DNA of 64,000 nt from Paenibacillus sp. YN15 (GTDB taxonomy: Bacteria; Bacillota; Bacilli; Paenibacillales; NBRC-103111): the NCBI RefSeq assembly GCF_003285005.1, contig NZ_QMFA01000011.1, positions 1 through 64,000 on the forward strand, in the 5' to 3' direction. This document shows, piece after piece, positions 45,739 to 55,129 of the stretch. Under the pieces are notes generated by a model. The model ran no database searches and was not told the DNA's origin. It saw nothing but the letters and a program-made list of their open reading frames with translations. The position numbers and the translations under genes were made by a program. How positions within the stretch are numbered: the first letter of the stretch is position 1; every line of letters begins with the position of its first letter.

Positions 45739-48700
45739 TCAGGGATTCATGAAACGGGCCTTCACCAGCAGCCGTTTGACCATAACGGCGGCCTCCGCCC
45801 GGGTGGCTTCACCCTTGGCGGCCAGAAGACTGTCCGTCCGGCCCTCCACAATTCCGGCCGCCGCTGTCCGGGCTATGGCCTCTGCCGCCCAGTCCGAGAG
45901 GAGACCGCGGTCTTCAAAGCGGGCAAGAGCGGCTTCGGAGCTGTCCGCCGGAACGGTTACTCCCGCCCAGGCCAGGGCGTTGTCCATCATCACCGCCAGC
46001 TCTTCCCGGGTAACAGGGGCATCGGGGCGGAAGCTGCCGTCTCCGTTGCCATGGATCAAACCGGCGGCCAAGGCGGCTCCCACTGCTCCGGCCTGCCAGC
46101 CCTCCCCGGGCACATCGGTGAAGCCTGCGGCGCTGCGGAGCTCCTCCTTCAGCCCCAGGCCGCGGACCAGCATGGCGGCCAGCTCCGCCCGGGTCAAGGA
46201 CAGGTCCGGCCCGTAGCTGCCTTCGGCTTGGCCCCGGACAATCCCTCTGGCGGCCAGCATGGCGATATCCTGGTTGCCCCAATGGGAGACGGTATCGGCA
46301 AAGGGTTGCCCGGAGGAAACTGCCACCGCATAGAAGCCGCTTCCGGCCTCAAACAATTCCCCGCTCCAAACCGTGCCTTCACGGTGGAAATAAGCGGGCA
46401 TATAACGGATGGAGCCGTCCGCCTCCACCTTCACGCCCGCCGCCAGCTCCGGAGTGAAGCCGGGCAGGGTTACGGGCAGGGTCCGGGAGGCCGATGAGCT
46501 GCCGTGGCTGCCCACAGGCAGCTCCAAGCTCCGTTCCCCCTCTGCAGTGGATACCGCCGCCCGGAATTCCGTCACTGGAGAGGCCAGCGCAAACTGGGCG
46601 CGGAGCGTCTCCTCCGCCTTTGAACCGGCGGCGGATGCGATTATGAGCCGCAGCGTCGCTGCCTGCCCCGGTGTTTCCGGCAGCTTCGGAAGCGTGCCCA
46701 GGGGAACGGTATAAGCGCCCAGGGGCGAGGAAACGGTGAGACGGACAGGCAGAGAGCGGGACGACAGCTCCGCAAGAGCGGATAAGGGCAGCTCAACCGC
46801 CGCCTGGGTCAGGGTCCGGCCTTCCGGAGCGGAAACCGGTATGTCCACCTGGCTGCCATCCTCCCCCAAAGCCTGCCGCAGCTCCTCTGCCGTCACCCGA
46901 ACCAGGGCCTCCAGCCGGTTTTCCCGGCCGGGGGAAAGCTCCGGGCTCTTTTCAATGCGGCCGGGGACGATCCTTGCGGCAGCCTGGCCGGCAGCGGCAC
47001 CATTGCCGCCACCGGAGGGGCCGCTGCCGCTATCGCCGGAGCCGCCGCTCTCCCCTCCGGAGGCTTCGCCGACGGTAACGGCGCTGTGCTGCCTGCCCGG
47101 TATCCACTCCATGCCATTGGCCTCCGCCGCCGCCGTTTGCTCCAGGGTTACGGCGGTTTGGCCCGGGGCTTTGGCCAGGAAGGTGAACCGGAGAAGGGGA
47201 CCGTCCCGGTCAATGGCGCTGTCCGCCCCCAACGCCGCCGCCATAATCCGCACCCGGCCAGGCGATTCCTGGCCCGCATACGTGATCCGGGTGACGCTGT
47301 TCAATGCTGCGGCATCCTTCCATTCCAGCATTTGCGGGTCAAACCCGAGGACAATATCCTGGGCCTGGATGCCCCGGGCAACATGCCGCAGACTGTAATC
47401 CAGCGCCAGCTCCTTCCCTGTCCCTACCGCCGCTTCGGGCGTCAGGGCGGCGGTGAGCTCCCGGGCAAATTCCACCCGGTAGCTGGCCTGGGATGAACCG
47501 TCCGGCGAGGACACCCGGATCTGCGCCGTGCCAGGAATGGAGTCCGCTTGGGTCACCTCCACCTGGAGGCGCGGATCATTGACTATGCCCTCAATCACCG
47601 GAGACTCTGCCGCATCCACGGGAAGGAACACCTTATATCCGGCCACCGCCGGATCAAAGGCCTGCGGAACCTGCGGCAGGGAATCATCATACGGGTATTT
47701 CACCAGCATCAACGAATTCCAGGCCTGAAGAGGCTTGCCGTCCAGCAGCAGACCGGTCAGTTCGGCGGGATTGTAATAAACCGAATGGGGATCGGCCAGG
47801 CCTTCCTCCGAATTGATCTGAATGCCGGACAGCTCCAGGCTGCCCGCCGTATTCCCCTTCAGCACCGCCCTCAGATAGATGCTGTCCGGCGGAAGCGCGG
47901 AGGAGCCTGCAAAGGCGCTTTGCCAGCTTCCCGGCTGTCCGGCAGCTCCCGGAGTGACAGCCGTCTCCACGGCAGTCCAGTCCGTTCCGTCGGCGGAGGC
48001 ATAGAACTCCAGCTTGCCTGCCAGCCCATCCGTATGAAACAACTTGGCGGAGAAGGAGGAGATGGGTTTGGCCAGGCGGTACACCAGACTTCCGTCCGCT
48101 CCGCTTGAATTCACCGCCCGGGAGGTATCCCCTTCGGCACGGGAGGCTGCCCCTTCACGGACAAATTCCAGATTAGAGGTGCGGGAATAGGTTCTGCTCC
48201 AGTCGTTCAGGTAATCGGTAACGGTTTTGGGATTGTACAGGTTGGCGAAATAATGCCAGGTCGGCGTATAGGAGCCGTCCTGCCGGACCAGCCACACTCC
48301 TCTCAGCTGCTCCATCCGGGCCACCTTATAGCCCCGTTCGTCGGGAGTGAGACTGTCCAGGGTAATGCCGTCCTTCAGTCCATTGTCGTACAGCTCCCAG
48401 TAGAGGGCAAAACGGACGCCCATCTGAAGGGCATATTCCAACTGCTTGCGGTTGGCCACAAGCTGGGCCCGCCCGGTGGTTTCATTGAACTCATTATCTC
48501 TGCCCGGACTCAGGGTAGCCTCGTAGTTGTTCTGCGGGAAGCTCTCCGGCTTGTTGTAGGTGGTTTCGTAGGCGCCGAATTCCCCCAGCATCAGATTGTC
48601 GGCTCCGTAAAGCGCGCTGTCCGGGGCTTTATCCTTGTAATAAGCCAGCTTCGCCAGAAGCTCCTGCTCCTCTCCCGGCAGCCGGGTTCCCCAGGTGGAC

Positions 48701-49530
48701 AGGGAATACAAATCCATATGGGTGTGAGGCACCACCTCATCCACCACCAGCTTGTGGTCGAACACCTCACCGCCCGCGGGAATCCGCGTTACCTCCAGAG
48801 CTCCTGCCACCGTCACGCCTATGTCCCCCGCTTCCAGGCGGGCCCGGTTAATTCCGTCCTGACGGGCGTTGGACCAGTCGATCATCCCCTGAATGGCCGT
48901 GGGAAGCTGGGCAGGCGGGGTTTCCCAGGCCCGGAGGGCATTATCCCCCTCCCAGTTCTGGAGCAGGAAGGTTTTGCCCGTGTGGGCAAATCGGGTCAGC
49001 AGGTAACGGGTCAGCTCATAAAACTGCTCCTCCACCCGCTCCTTTTCCGCCGGGGAGAGGCCATCCTTCCAGATGGTGGTCAGCTCCGCGCCGCCGCCGG
49101 AGCGAAGGGGCCCGAACTCGATGGCCTCAAAAACAAACACCTGAAAGTCCTTCTCCAGGAGCTCCTGGTAATGGGGCAGCATGAGTATCTCCAACAGCGA
49201 CTGCGGACCGTCCGGCTGGCCAATGTTGGCCGGCCACTCCGAATTGTAGGGATAGGATTCCTGAGGTTTGGCGGACAGCCACACCTTGATGCTGGAGGAG
49301 CCCAGAGACAGCATCCGCTCTGCGCCTTCGTTTAAGAAGTCCTCCTCCCCGAAATAATATCTGCCGCTGGTATGGGTGGAGCCGAGCACCTCCTGCAGGG
49401 GCGGAGTGACAATAACCTGCGGGGTTTCAAGGGCCGCCGCTTCTGCGTTCCTGACCCCGCCGGGAAGTCCCGGCAGGCCGGAAAACAGCAGGGCCACCGA
49501 ACTCAGCAATGCAATAGCCTGCCTTCTCAT
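45739..49530 (-). CDS. Giant SLH-anchored surface protein with glycosidase-like, cohesin-like and SLH domains
   Basis: The 1,263-residue product reads in order: signal peptide (1-32); a TIM-barrel-like region (about 45-430) with candidate acidic residues in QNWEGDNALR and LGEFGAYET, like clan-A glycoside hydrolases but not assignable to a family; a beta-sandwich, CBM/discoidin-like (430-575); a cadherin-like sandwich (600-690); a cohesin-like domain (about 695-817, LALDYSLRHVARGIQAQDIVLGFDPQMLEW...DRDGPLLRFTFLAKAPG); a Gly/Ser linker (818-847); Ig-like sandwiches; and three SLH repeats (about 1075-1263, FADTVSHWGNQDI, TRAELAAML). SLH repeats bind pyruvylated wall polymer. AGGAG lies 7 nt before the ATG, which overlaps the dockerin gene stop by 4 nt. 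Confidence 0.8.
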   Translation of the reverse strand: MRRQAIALLSSVALLFSGLPGLPGGVRNAEAAALETPQVIVTPPLQEVLGSTHTSGRYYFGEEDFLNEGAERMLSLGSSSIKVWLSAKPQESYPYNSEWPANIGQPDGPQSLLEILMLPHYQELLEKDFQVFVFEAIEFGPLRSGGGAELTTIWKDGLSPAEKERVEEQFYELTRYLLTRFAHTGKTFLLQNWEGDNALRAWETPPAQLPTAIQGMIDWSNARQDGINRARLEAGDIGVTVAGALEVTRIPAGGEVFDHKLVVDEVVPHTHMDLYSLSTWGTRLPGEEQELLAKLAYYKDKAPDSALYGADNLMLGEFGAYETTYNKPESFPQNNYEATLSPGRDNEFNETTGRAQLVANRKQLEYALQMGVRFALYWELYDNGLKDGITLDSLTPDERGYKVARMEQLRGVWLVRQDGSYTPTWHYFANLYNPKTVTDYLNDWSRTYSRTSNLEFVREGAASRAEGDTSRAVNSSGADGSLVYRLAKPISSFSAKLFHTDGLAGKLEFYASADGTDWTAVETAVTPGAAGQPGSWQSAFAGSSALPPDSIYLRAVLKGNTAGSLELSGIQINSEEGLADPHSVYYNPAELTGLLLDGKPLQAWNSLMLVKYPYDDSLPQVPQAFDPAVAGYKVFLPVDAAESPVIEGIVNDPRLQVEVTQADSIPGTAQIRVSSPDGSSQASYRVEFARELTAALTPEAAVGTGKELALDYSLRHVARGIQAQDIVLGFDPQMLEWKDAAALNSVTRITYAGQESPGRVRIMAAALGADSAIDRDGPLLRFTFLAKAPGQTAVTLEQTAAAEANGMEWIPGRQHSAVTVGEASGGESGGSGDSGSGPSGGGNGAAAGQAAARIVPGRIEKSPELSPGRENRLEALVRVTAEELRQALGEDGSQVDIPVSAPEGRTLTQAAVELPLSALAELSSRSLPVRLTVSSPLGAYTVPLGTLPKLPETPGQAATLRLIIASAAGSKAEETLRAQFALASPVTEFRAAVSTAEGERSLELPVGSHGSSSASRTLPVTLPGFTPELAAGVKVEADGSIRYMPAYFHREGTVWSGELFEAGSGFYAVAVSSGQPFADTVSHWGNQDIAMLAARGIVRGQAEGSYGPDLSLTRAELAAMLVRGLGLKEELRSAAGFTDVPGEGWQAGAVGAALAAGLIHGNGDGSFRPDAPVTREELAVMMDNALAWAGVTVPADSSEAALARFEDRGLLSDWAAEAIARTAAAGIVEGRTDSLLAAKGEATRAEAAVMVKRLLVKARFMNP

Positions 49531-52500
49531 GGCTGCGCTCCTTTCTCTGTATGTTCGGGAGCAGAGGCGGCCCGGATGGACAGGAAATCCACATCAAACT
49601 CATCCACCCGGCCGTCCTGGTTAAAATCCGCCGCAGATGCGGTTAACCATCCGGCCGAATCCGCATCCTTGCCGTAAGCGGCGGCGGCTATGGCCACATC
49701 CCCCACTGCACCCCGTCCGTCTCCGTTAAGGTCTCCCGTGGTTTCCGATATAGCCATCCGGCCGAACACCTGGAGGGCGGTCTGCAGGGTGGAGAGCGCC
49801 TCATTGATCTCCGCCTGGCTTGCCTCCCCGCGGACGGCGGCCAGAACGGCTGCATCATACGGCGCCTGCAGCCTGGCCCTGGCGCCTGCCACATATTGGC
49901 CGGGCAACGTTCCCTCGACGGCAGCCTCCAGCAGCCCCTCCGCTTCTTCAATCGCGGCCAGCAGGTAGGTTTTGTCCGCAACAGGGGTCACTATGGCGGT
50001 CATCCGCTGCGCTGTTCCGTTCACGCCCACGGCCATGTACTCCTCACCAGACAGGGTTGCCGCCCGGAGGTCCTCGGAGGTGCCGGAGGCAGGATGCCGG
50101 AACCACATCACGCCGTCATCGGAGAGCAGCACGGTTCCCTTGCCGCCCACCGCCACAAAACGGCCGTCGAGATAAGCGGCGCCATAAAGATTCTCTGTGG
50201 TGCCGGACTGCCTGCTCTGCCAGTTTGCTCCGTCCGGGGAGGTGAGAATGACGCCATTGTCGCCCACTGCCGCAAACAGTCCGTTTCCGAAGGCAATGCC
50301 GTTCAGCGTGGAATCGGTGCCTGTAGACGGGACAGAGGCTTTGTCATATTTGACAAAGGTGAGAAAATCGTCGGTGGTGAGAATAGTTCCCCCCAAGCCG
50401 GCGGCTACGAACCGCCCATTGCCATAGGCGACCGCGTACAGATCCTTGGAGGTGTTGGTTTTCACCCCTCCGTAAGAATACTTGGAGTCATTGTTGTACA
50501 TCCGGAAGCCCATGTCCTCTCCATAGTGAACCAACGTTCCTCCCTGTCCCACGGCGAGGAACCGCCCGTCTCCGTAAGCAATCCCGTACAAATGCTTGTT
50601 GGTGCCGGTTTTGAGGCCGCTGCTCTCCTTGGAGTACAGGGTCCAGGAAGCCGGGTCGGCGGGAGTTTTGCTTACCAGCACAGCGCCGTTGTGGGCTGCC
50701 GCCGCATACAGGCCGCCTCCCGAGGCAACGCCATTGATGGATGAGGCGGCAGGGAATTCAGGCTGCAGGGCGCGGCTCACAGTGGTCCACTCCTCCCCAT
50801 CCCGGGAGAGCCGCAGGATTCCGTTGGCGGTATCCTGCGGGCCGTCCGCTCCAACGGCCAGAAACCCGCCGTCAGCCGTCAGCACATCCTTCAGCACACT
50901 TGCATCCGTCTCTCCGCCTGGGCCCGGTCCCGGCTCCCCGCCGCCGTAGAAGTAGGCCGCCAGCTTAGGCATCCACCGGGCTGCATGCTCCCGCTGCCCC
51001 GCTTCATTCAGATGACTGGGCTCATCCGTGCGCCGGTAGCCCTCCCGCAAATCATCCGTATCCGCCCCCAGGAAGGTGTGGGGAACATGCAGCACCGTAT
51101 TGCGGTGCCCCTCCGCCACCGCCTCCATTCGCTCCGGCCGGGAGACGGAATAGGGGGAATAGGAGACCACGGCAATGCCCCAGGGCAGCTCCGGATTCCA
51201 CCCGGCGTCGGCGCGGGATTGCAGGATAATCCGGGTCAGCCGCTCCTCGTATTCCAAAGCGGTGGTGGCCCTGTCCGAATCTGTCTCTCCCTGGTGCCAC
51301 AGCACCGCTTTGGCGCCTCCCAGGCGGTCTGCCGCATGAAGCGCCTGCTTCAGACGCGAATACAGGGAATTCTCCGCTTCCGGCAGCCACTGGGCGACCA
51401 CCGTGCCGCCCTGGCCGAAGCCGATGATGCCCACGGGAATATTAAGCTCGCCAACCAGCTTTTCGCCCAGAAGAGACCAGGTAGAGCCCATATTGCCGTT
51501 CACCCCATGAAGCGGGTCCTTGGCAAAAGCGGCGTCTGCGCCCAGACGGCTGATGGCGGCCACCCGGTCATCGGCGGGAATCATGCGGGTGCCCCCCGAG
51601 TTTCCTGCGTTGGACTGGCCTCCCACCAGATAAACATCGCCGACCCCCACCTTTTCCCGGGAGAGGCGGAACACCTCCCCGCCGCCGCTCAAGCCTCTGA
51701 CCTCCAGCAAATACCAGCCGCCCGTCTGAGCCCGTACGCTGTCACGGAAGAAAATATCCCCGGTTTCCGCGTTCTTCTGAAAATCCAGCGGAGTCCAATC
51801 CACAGGTGCTCCGCTCCAGTCGGCCCCTGCCGCTTCCATCACGGTCAGCCTGGCCTCCACCCGGTCCGCTGCCGGAGCGGCGGCAAACCCTTCCACCCGG
51901 ACATTCCCCCATCCTTCGGCATCCCGCTGGAACACGGCGTAGGAGCCGGGAAAGCTAATGGCGCCGGATACCGCGCCGGATTCGGACAAAGGTTCGATGC
52001 GCATATGATCCGCCAGCATTTCGTGCTGGGTGCGGAAGCCCGCCTTGCCCCAGCCCTGCCAGTCATTGGCGGGATTGGTCCATTCCACTGCCGGGATGCC
52101 GTTCACATAACCCTTGACCGTGTTCCCCAACACCTCTACCCTGAGCCTGTTCCATTCTGCGGGGTTAACGGCCAGCACTTGGCTTGCCGCCAGTGTCCGA
52201 GTAGCCTCTCCGCCGGTTCTGCCCTGAATCTCCGCCTTGCCCGTTGCCCCGTTCAGGGACAGCGTATAGAAGTTATTTTCGTCCAGCACCTTGAAGGCCA
52301 AACCGCCTCTGGACGAAGCCGCATTCAGCTTCACATCCGCCTCATAGCTGTAATCCGTCCAATAGGAACCGTCCGGATAATAATAGGCAATGGAAATATC
52401 TCCGTTGTACTTCAGCCGGTAAACCCGGTTGTCCGGCTGGTCCGGGTCCGCCTCCACACCGCCGATGCCGCCGTATGCAAACCAGCCTTCATTGGCCCCG

Positions 52501-54122
52501 GCTCCCTGGAAATCCTCACTGAAATATCCGGGTTTCTCCCGCTTGACATTCACTGTATAAGCCTCCTTTGCCGTTCCGTCCTCGGCCGTCACCTCCAGGC
52601 GGATTTCATTGTTCCCGAGGGACAGGGGAAGCTCTGCCGCTTTCCCCCCGGCCGCAGGCTGGCCGTTGATGCGCAGCTCCGCCCCGCTGTGCCGGGTGGT
52701 TCCCGAAACCTTGACATACTCTGCCGGAAAATGAGCGGCCGCCGCATATTCCTTCACCCCGCTGTCAAAAGCCGGCGTCAGAGCCAGCCCCGCCAGGTCT
52801 ATCCCAGCCAAAGCCGCATCGGCGGAGGCCGCAGCCTCCCGGTGGATGTGCAGGGTATAGGTCCGGCTTACCCCCGGCGCTTCCGCATACACCTCCACAA
52901 CCACCGTATTGGGACCGGTGGCAAGGGGGAGGGTCCAAGCGCTGCCGGGAGACGGCGCCTCCAGGCCATTCACCTTCACTGCGGCCCGGGGGTCCTCCGC
53001 CAGGGCTGCAAGCTGCAGGGTTTCGACGGTTTTGGATGCGCTTCCAGAATAGCTCAGAGCATCGGGATGAAAGGCGGGCTCCAGGGTTACGCCGCTCCCC
53101 GGCTCCAATGCCGCCAGCCGGGCATTGCCGGACAGGGTATGGACGGTTATTCCTCCGTCTCCCACGGCCACAAATCTTCCCTGGCCATAAGCCACGGACC
53201 GCAGACGGCCGCTTGTTCCGCTTGCCTCCGCCGTCCAGCCAAGGCCATCCGGCGAGGACAGAATCGTGCCGTTGTCCCCGACGGCCATATACACCCCGTC
53301 ACCGTAGGCCACGGCCCGCAGGGACTGCTCCGTTCCGGTCTGCTCCGGCGTGAGTACGGTCCACGAAACGCCGTCTTGGGACAAAGCCACAATGCCGCCG
53401 TCGCCCACCGCGATATAGCGGCCGTTCAAATAAGCCACGCCGTTCAGTTGGCCGTTGAAGCCCGGCGGAGTCCGGCTGATCCAGGCGCCGGAGGCGGTTT
53501 GGGCATCCGTATTGGTCATCACAAGCCCTTGGGCGCCTACAATGACAAAGCCGTTTTTGGTTCCGCCTTCATCCGTGACCGGCCCCGAAGCTGCACCGTA
53601 CACGCTGGCTGTAACCCCGGCGGGGCTTTTGTTGGACCAGCTTGCCCCAACAACCCCCGTATGGGCGCGAATTTGGCCATTGTCTCCCGCCGCCAGGAAC
53701 TTGCTGCCGCCGGAGCTTGCCCCGTAGACAGCCGTCCGGTAGGCAGTGGCATTGGAGGTGAAGCTGCTCCAGCCGCTTTTGCCGTCCACGGATAATTGCA
53801 GGGTTCCGTTTTCACCCACTACCAGATACTTGTAGGCTCCCTCCGGAGTGCTGCCGTAAGCCGCCCCCAACAGGTGGCGGGTATTGGTCCCCGCTGCAGC
53901 GGCGGTCCAGGAAGCCCCGTCCTCCGAGGCGGCTACGCCGCCGGATTCTCCCGCCGCAAAAAATTGCCCGCCGCCGAACACCACCGCGTTCAGGCCGGAG
54001 GCGCCTGCCGTGCCTGGACTCCAATGCGCCGCATAAGCCGATGCCGCAAAGCAATAGCTGAAGAGCAGCCCGGCCAGCAGCAGGGACGGCCATTTCCGCA
54101 GGGCGCAGTTTGTTGCCGACAT
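49527..54122 (-). CDS. Giant secreted SASA-type esterase with beta-propellers and C-terminal dockerin
   Basis: The 1,531-residue product reads: signal peptide (about 1-32); a beta-propeller of repeats such as GRYIAVGDGGIVALSQDGVSW (35-330); two cadherin-like sandwiches (335-530); a LamG/DUF1080-like lectin fold (532-720); a SASA (sialate O-acetylesterase/CE6-like) hydrolase with GGQSNAGNSGG (about 832), GFGQGGTVVAQW and WHQGETDSD (about 941); a second propeller (1075-1380); a FIVAR-like helical pair (1382-1450); and a dockerin (about 1460-1515) with two calcium loops, DLNGDGRGAVGDV and DFNQDGRVDEFDV. SASA enzymes deacetylate carbohydrates. The start is the ATG at 54122, 6 nt after GGAGG. Confidence 0.82.
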   Translation of the reverse strand: MSATNCALRKWPSLLLAGLLFSYCFAASAYAAHWSPGTAGASGLNAVVFGGGQFFAAGESGGVAASEDGASWTAAAAGTNTRHLLGAAYGSTPEGAYKYLVVGENGTLQLSVDGKSGWSSFTSNATAYRTAVYGASSGGSKFLAAGDNGQIRAHTGVVGASWSNKSPAGVTASVYGAASGPVTDEGGTKNGFVIVGAQGLVMTNTDAQTASGAWISRTPPGFNGQLNGVAYLNGRYIAVGDGGIVALSQDGVSWTVLTPEQTGTEQSLRAVAYGDGVYMAVGDNGTILSSPDGLGWTAEASGTSGRLRSVAYGQGRFVAVGDGGITVHTLSGNARLAALEPGSGVTLEPAFHPDALSYSGSASKTVETLQLAALAEDPRAAVKVNGLEAPSPGSAWTLPLATGPNTVVVEVYAEAPGVSRTYTLHIHREAAASADAALAGIDLAGLALTPAFDSGVKEYAAAAHFPAEYVKVSGTTRHSGAELRINGQPAAGGKAAELPLSLGNNEIRLEVTAEDGTAKEAYTVNVKREKPGYFSEDFQGAGANEGWFAYGGIGGVEADPDQPDNRVYRLKYNGDISIAYYYPDGSYWTDYSYEADVKLNAASSRGGLAFKVLDENNFYTLSLNGATGKAEIQGRTGGEATRTLAASQVLAVNPAEWNRLRVEVLGNTVKGYVNGIPAVEWTNPANDWQGWGKAGFRTQHEMLADHMRIEPLSESGAVSGAISFPGSYAVFQRDAEGWGNVRVEGFAAAPAADRVEARLTVMEAAGADWSGAPVDWTPLDFQKNAETGDIFFRDSVRAQTGGWYLLEVRGLSGGGEVFRLSREKVGVGDVYLVGGQSNAGNSGGTRMIPADDRVAAISRLGADAAFAKDPLHGVNGNMGSTWSLLGEKLVGELNIPVGIIGFGQGGTVVAQWLPEAENSLYSRLKQALHAADRLGGAKAVLWHQGETDSDRATTALEYEERLTRIILQSRADAGWNPELPWGIAVVSYSPYSVSRPERMEAVAEGHRNTVLHVPHTFLGADTDDLREGYRRTDEPSHLNEAGQREHAARWMPKLAAYFYGGGEPGPGPGGETDASVLKDVLTADGGFLAVGADGPQDTANGILRLSRDGEEWTTVSRALQPEFPAASSINGVASGGGLYAAAAHNGAVLVSKTPADPASWTLYSKESSGLKTGTNKHLYGIAYGDGRFLAVGQGGTLVHYGEDMGFRMYNNDSKYSYGGVKTNTSKDLYAVAYGNGRFVAAGLGGTILTTDDFLTFVKYDKASVPSTGTDSTLNGIAFGNGLFAAVGDNGVILTSPDGANWQSRQSGTTENLYGAAYLDGRFVAVGGKGTVLLSDDGVMWFRHPASGTSEDLRAATLSGEEYMAVGVNGTAQRMTAIVTPVADKTYLLAAIEEAEGLLEAAVEGTLPGQYVAGARARLQAPYDAAVLAAVRGEASQAEINEALSTLQTALQVFGRMAISETTGDLNGDGRGAVGDVAIAAAAYGKDADSAGWLTASAADFNQDGRVDEFDVDFLSIRAASAPEHTEKGAQP

Positions 54123-54237
54123 GCTTCTCCTCCCTTTTCCGCTCAAATAATGTATGATCTACAAGAGATTGGGAGGACCGTCCAGGGACATGCTCCACTC
54201 TGCAGGTGAAGGATCATGTCCCCGGCGGACAGTCCGG

Positions 54238-55110
54238 TTATCCCTTGACGGACCCGATGGTAATGCCCTTGACGAAATACTTTTGCAGGAACGGATACAG
54301 GCACAGAATGGGCAGGGTGGACAAAATAATCGTCGCCGCCCGGATGGACTCGGGGTCGCTGTTCATGGCCCGGTCAATATCCAGATTCCCGGATTCGGTT
54401 ACGGACTGGCTGATCAGCTCATACAGGAATTGCTGCAGGGGCTTCAGACTGGGTTTGGTGATGTACAGCACCGCCGCGAAATAGCTGTTCCAGTAATGGA
54501 CGGCGTAGAACAGTCCCACCGCAGCCAGCACGGGCAAGGCCATGGGCAGCACAATCCGGAAGAGAATCTTGAAGTTGCTGGCTCCGTCCATCCGGGCCGA
54601 CTCCTCCACACTTTCCGGAAGCTGCTCGAAAAAGGTTTTCACCAAAAGCATGTTGAACACGGACACCAGGCCGGGAATAATCAGGGCCCACATGGTATTC
54701 AGCAGCCCCAGGGTTTTGTACAGCAGGAAGTTGGGAATGATGCCGCCGCTGAACAGCATGATGAAAATGTAGCACATCATGAAGAACTTCCGTCCCTTAA
54801 GCTGCGGCTTGGATAACGGATAGGCCGCCATTACCGTCAGAATCAGCCCCATTACTGTTCCCGCTACCGCGATGATGACGGAGTTGCGGAAGGAGTTGAG
54901 GAACTGGGCCTGGTTCAGCACATATTGGAAGGTGCCGAACTGGATGCCTATGGGGAGAAAGGTGACCTTGCCCAAGCTGACGGCCACCTGGCTGCTCATG
55001 GACTTGGCCACCACATGCAGAAACGGCAGCAGCGTGGCGGCTCCCAGCAGGGTCAGGAGCACAATATTGAATGTATCGAAGATTTTTTCGCCCAGCGTGG
55101 TTTTGCGCAA
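54238..55110 (-). CDS. LplC/YtcP-type ABC transporter permease
   Basis: The 290-residue membrane protein has about six helices and the EAA loop QLPESVEESARMDGASNFKILFRIVLPMALPVL. FDTFNIVLLTLLGAATLLPFLHVVAKS at the start is characteristic of this group, which pairs with LipO-type lipoproteins for uronate or oligosaccharide import. It follows the LplB-type permease by 19 nt. A 115-nt gap to the dockerin gene holds no clear terminator. Confidence 0.93.
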   Translation of the reverse strand: MRKTTLGEKIFDTFNIVLLTLLGAATLLPFLHVVAKSMSSQVAVSLGKVTFLPIGIQFGTFQYVLNQAQFLNSFRNSVIIAVAGTVMGLILTVMAAYPLSKPQLKGRKFFMMCYIFIMLFSGGIIPNFLLYKTLGLLNTMWALIIPGLVSVFNMLLVKTFFEQLPESVEESARMDGASNFKILFRIVLPMALPVLAAVGLFYAVHYWNSYFAAVLYITKPSLKPLQQFLYELISQSVTESGNLDIDRAMNSDPESIRAATIILSTLPILCLYPFLQKYFVKGITIGSVKG

Positions 55111-55129
55111 TTTGCGTCCCTCCTTTCGT

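Noticed and set aside
50985-53795. Open frame of 936 codons on the plus strand
   Set aside because: It is antisense to the dockerin esterase gene, whose domains are clear; the plus-strand product is Arg/Gly/Pro-rich without motifs.
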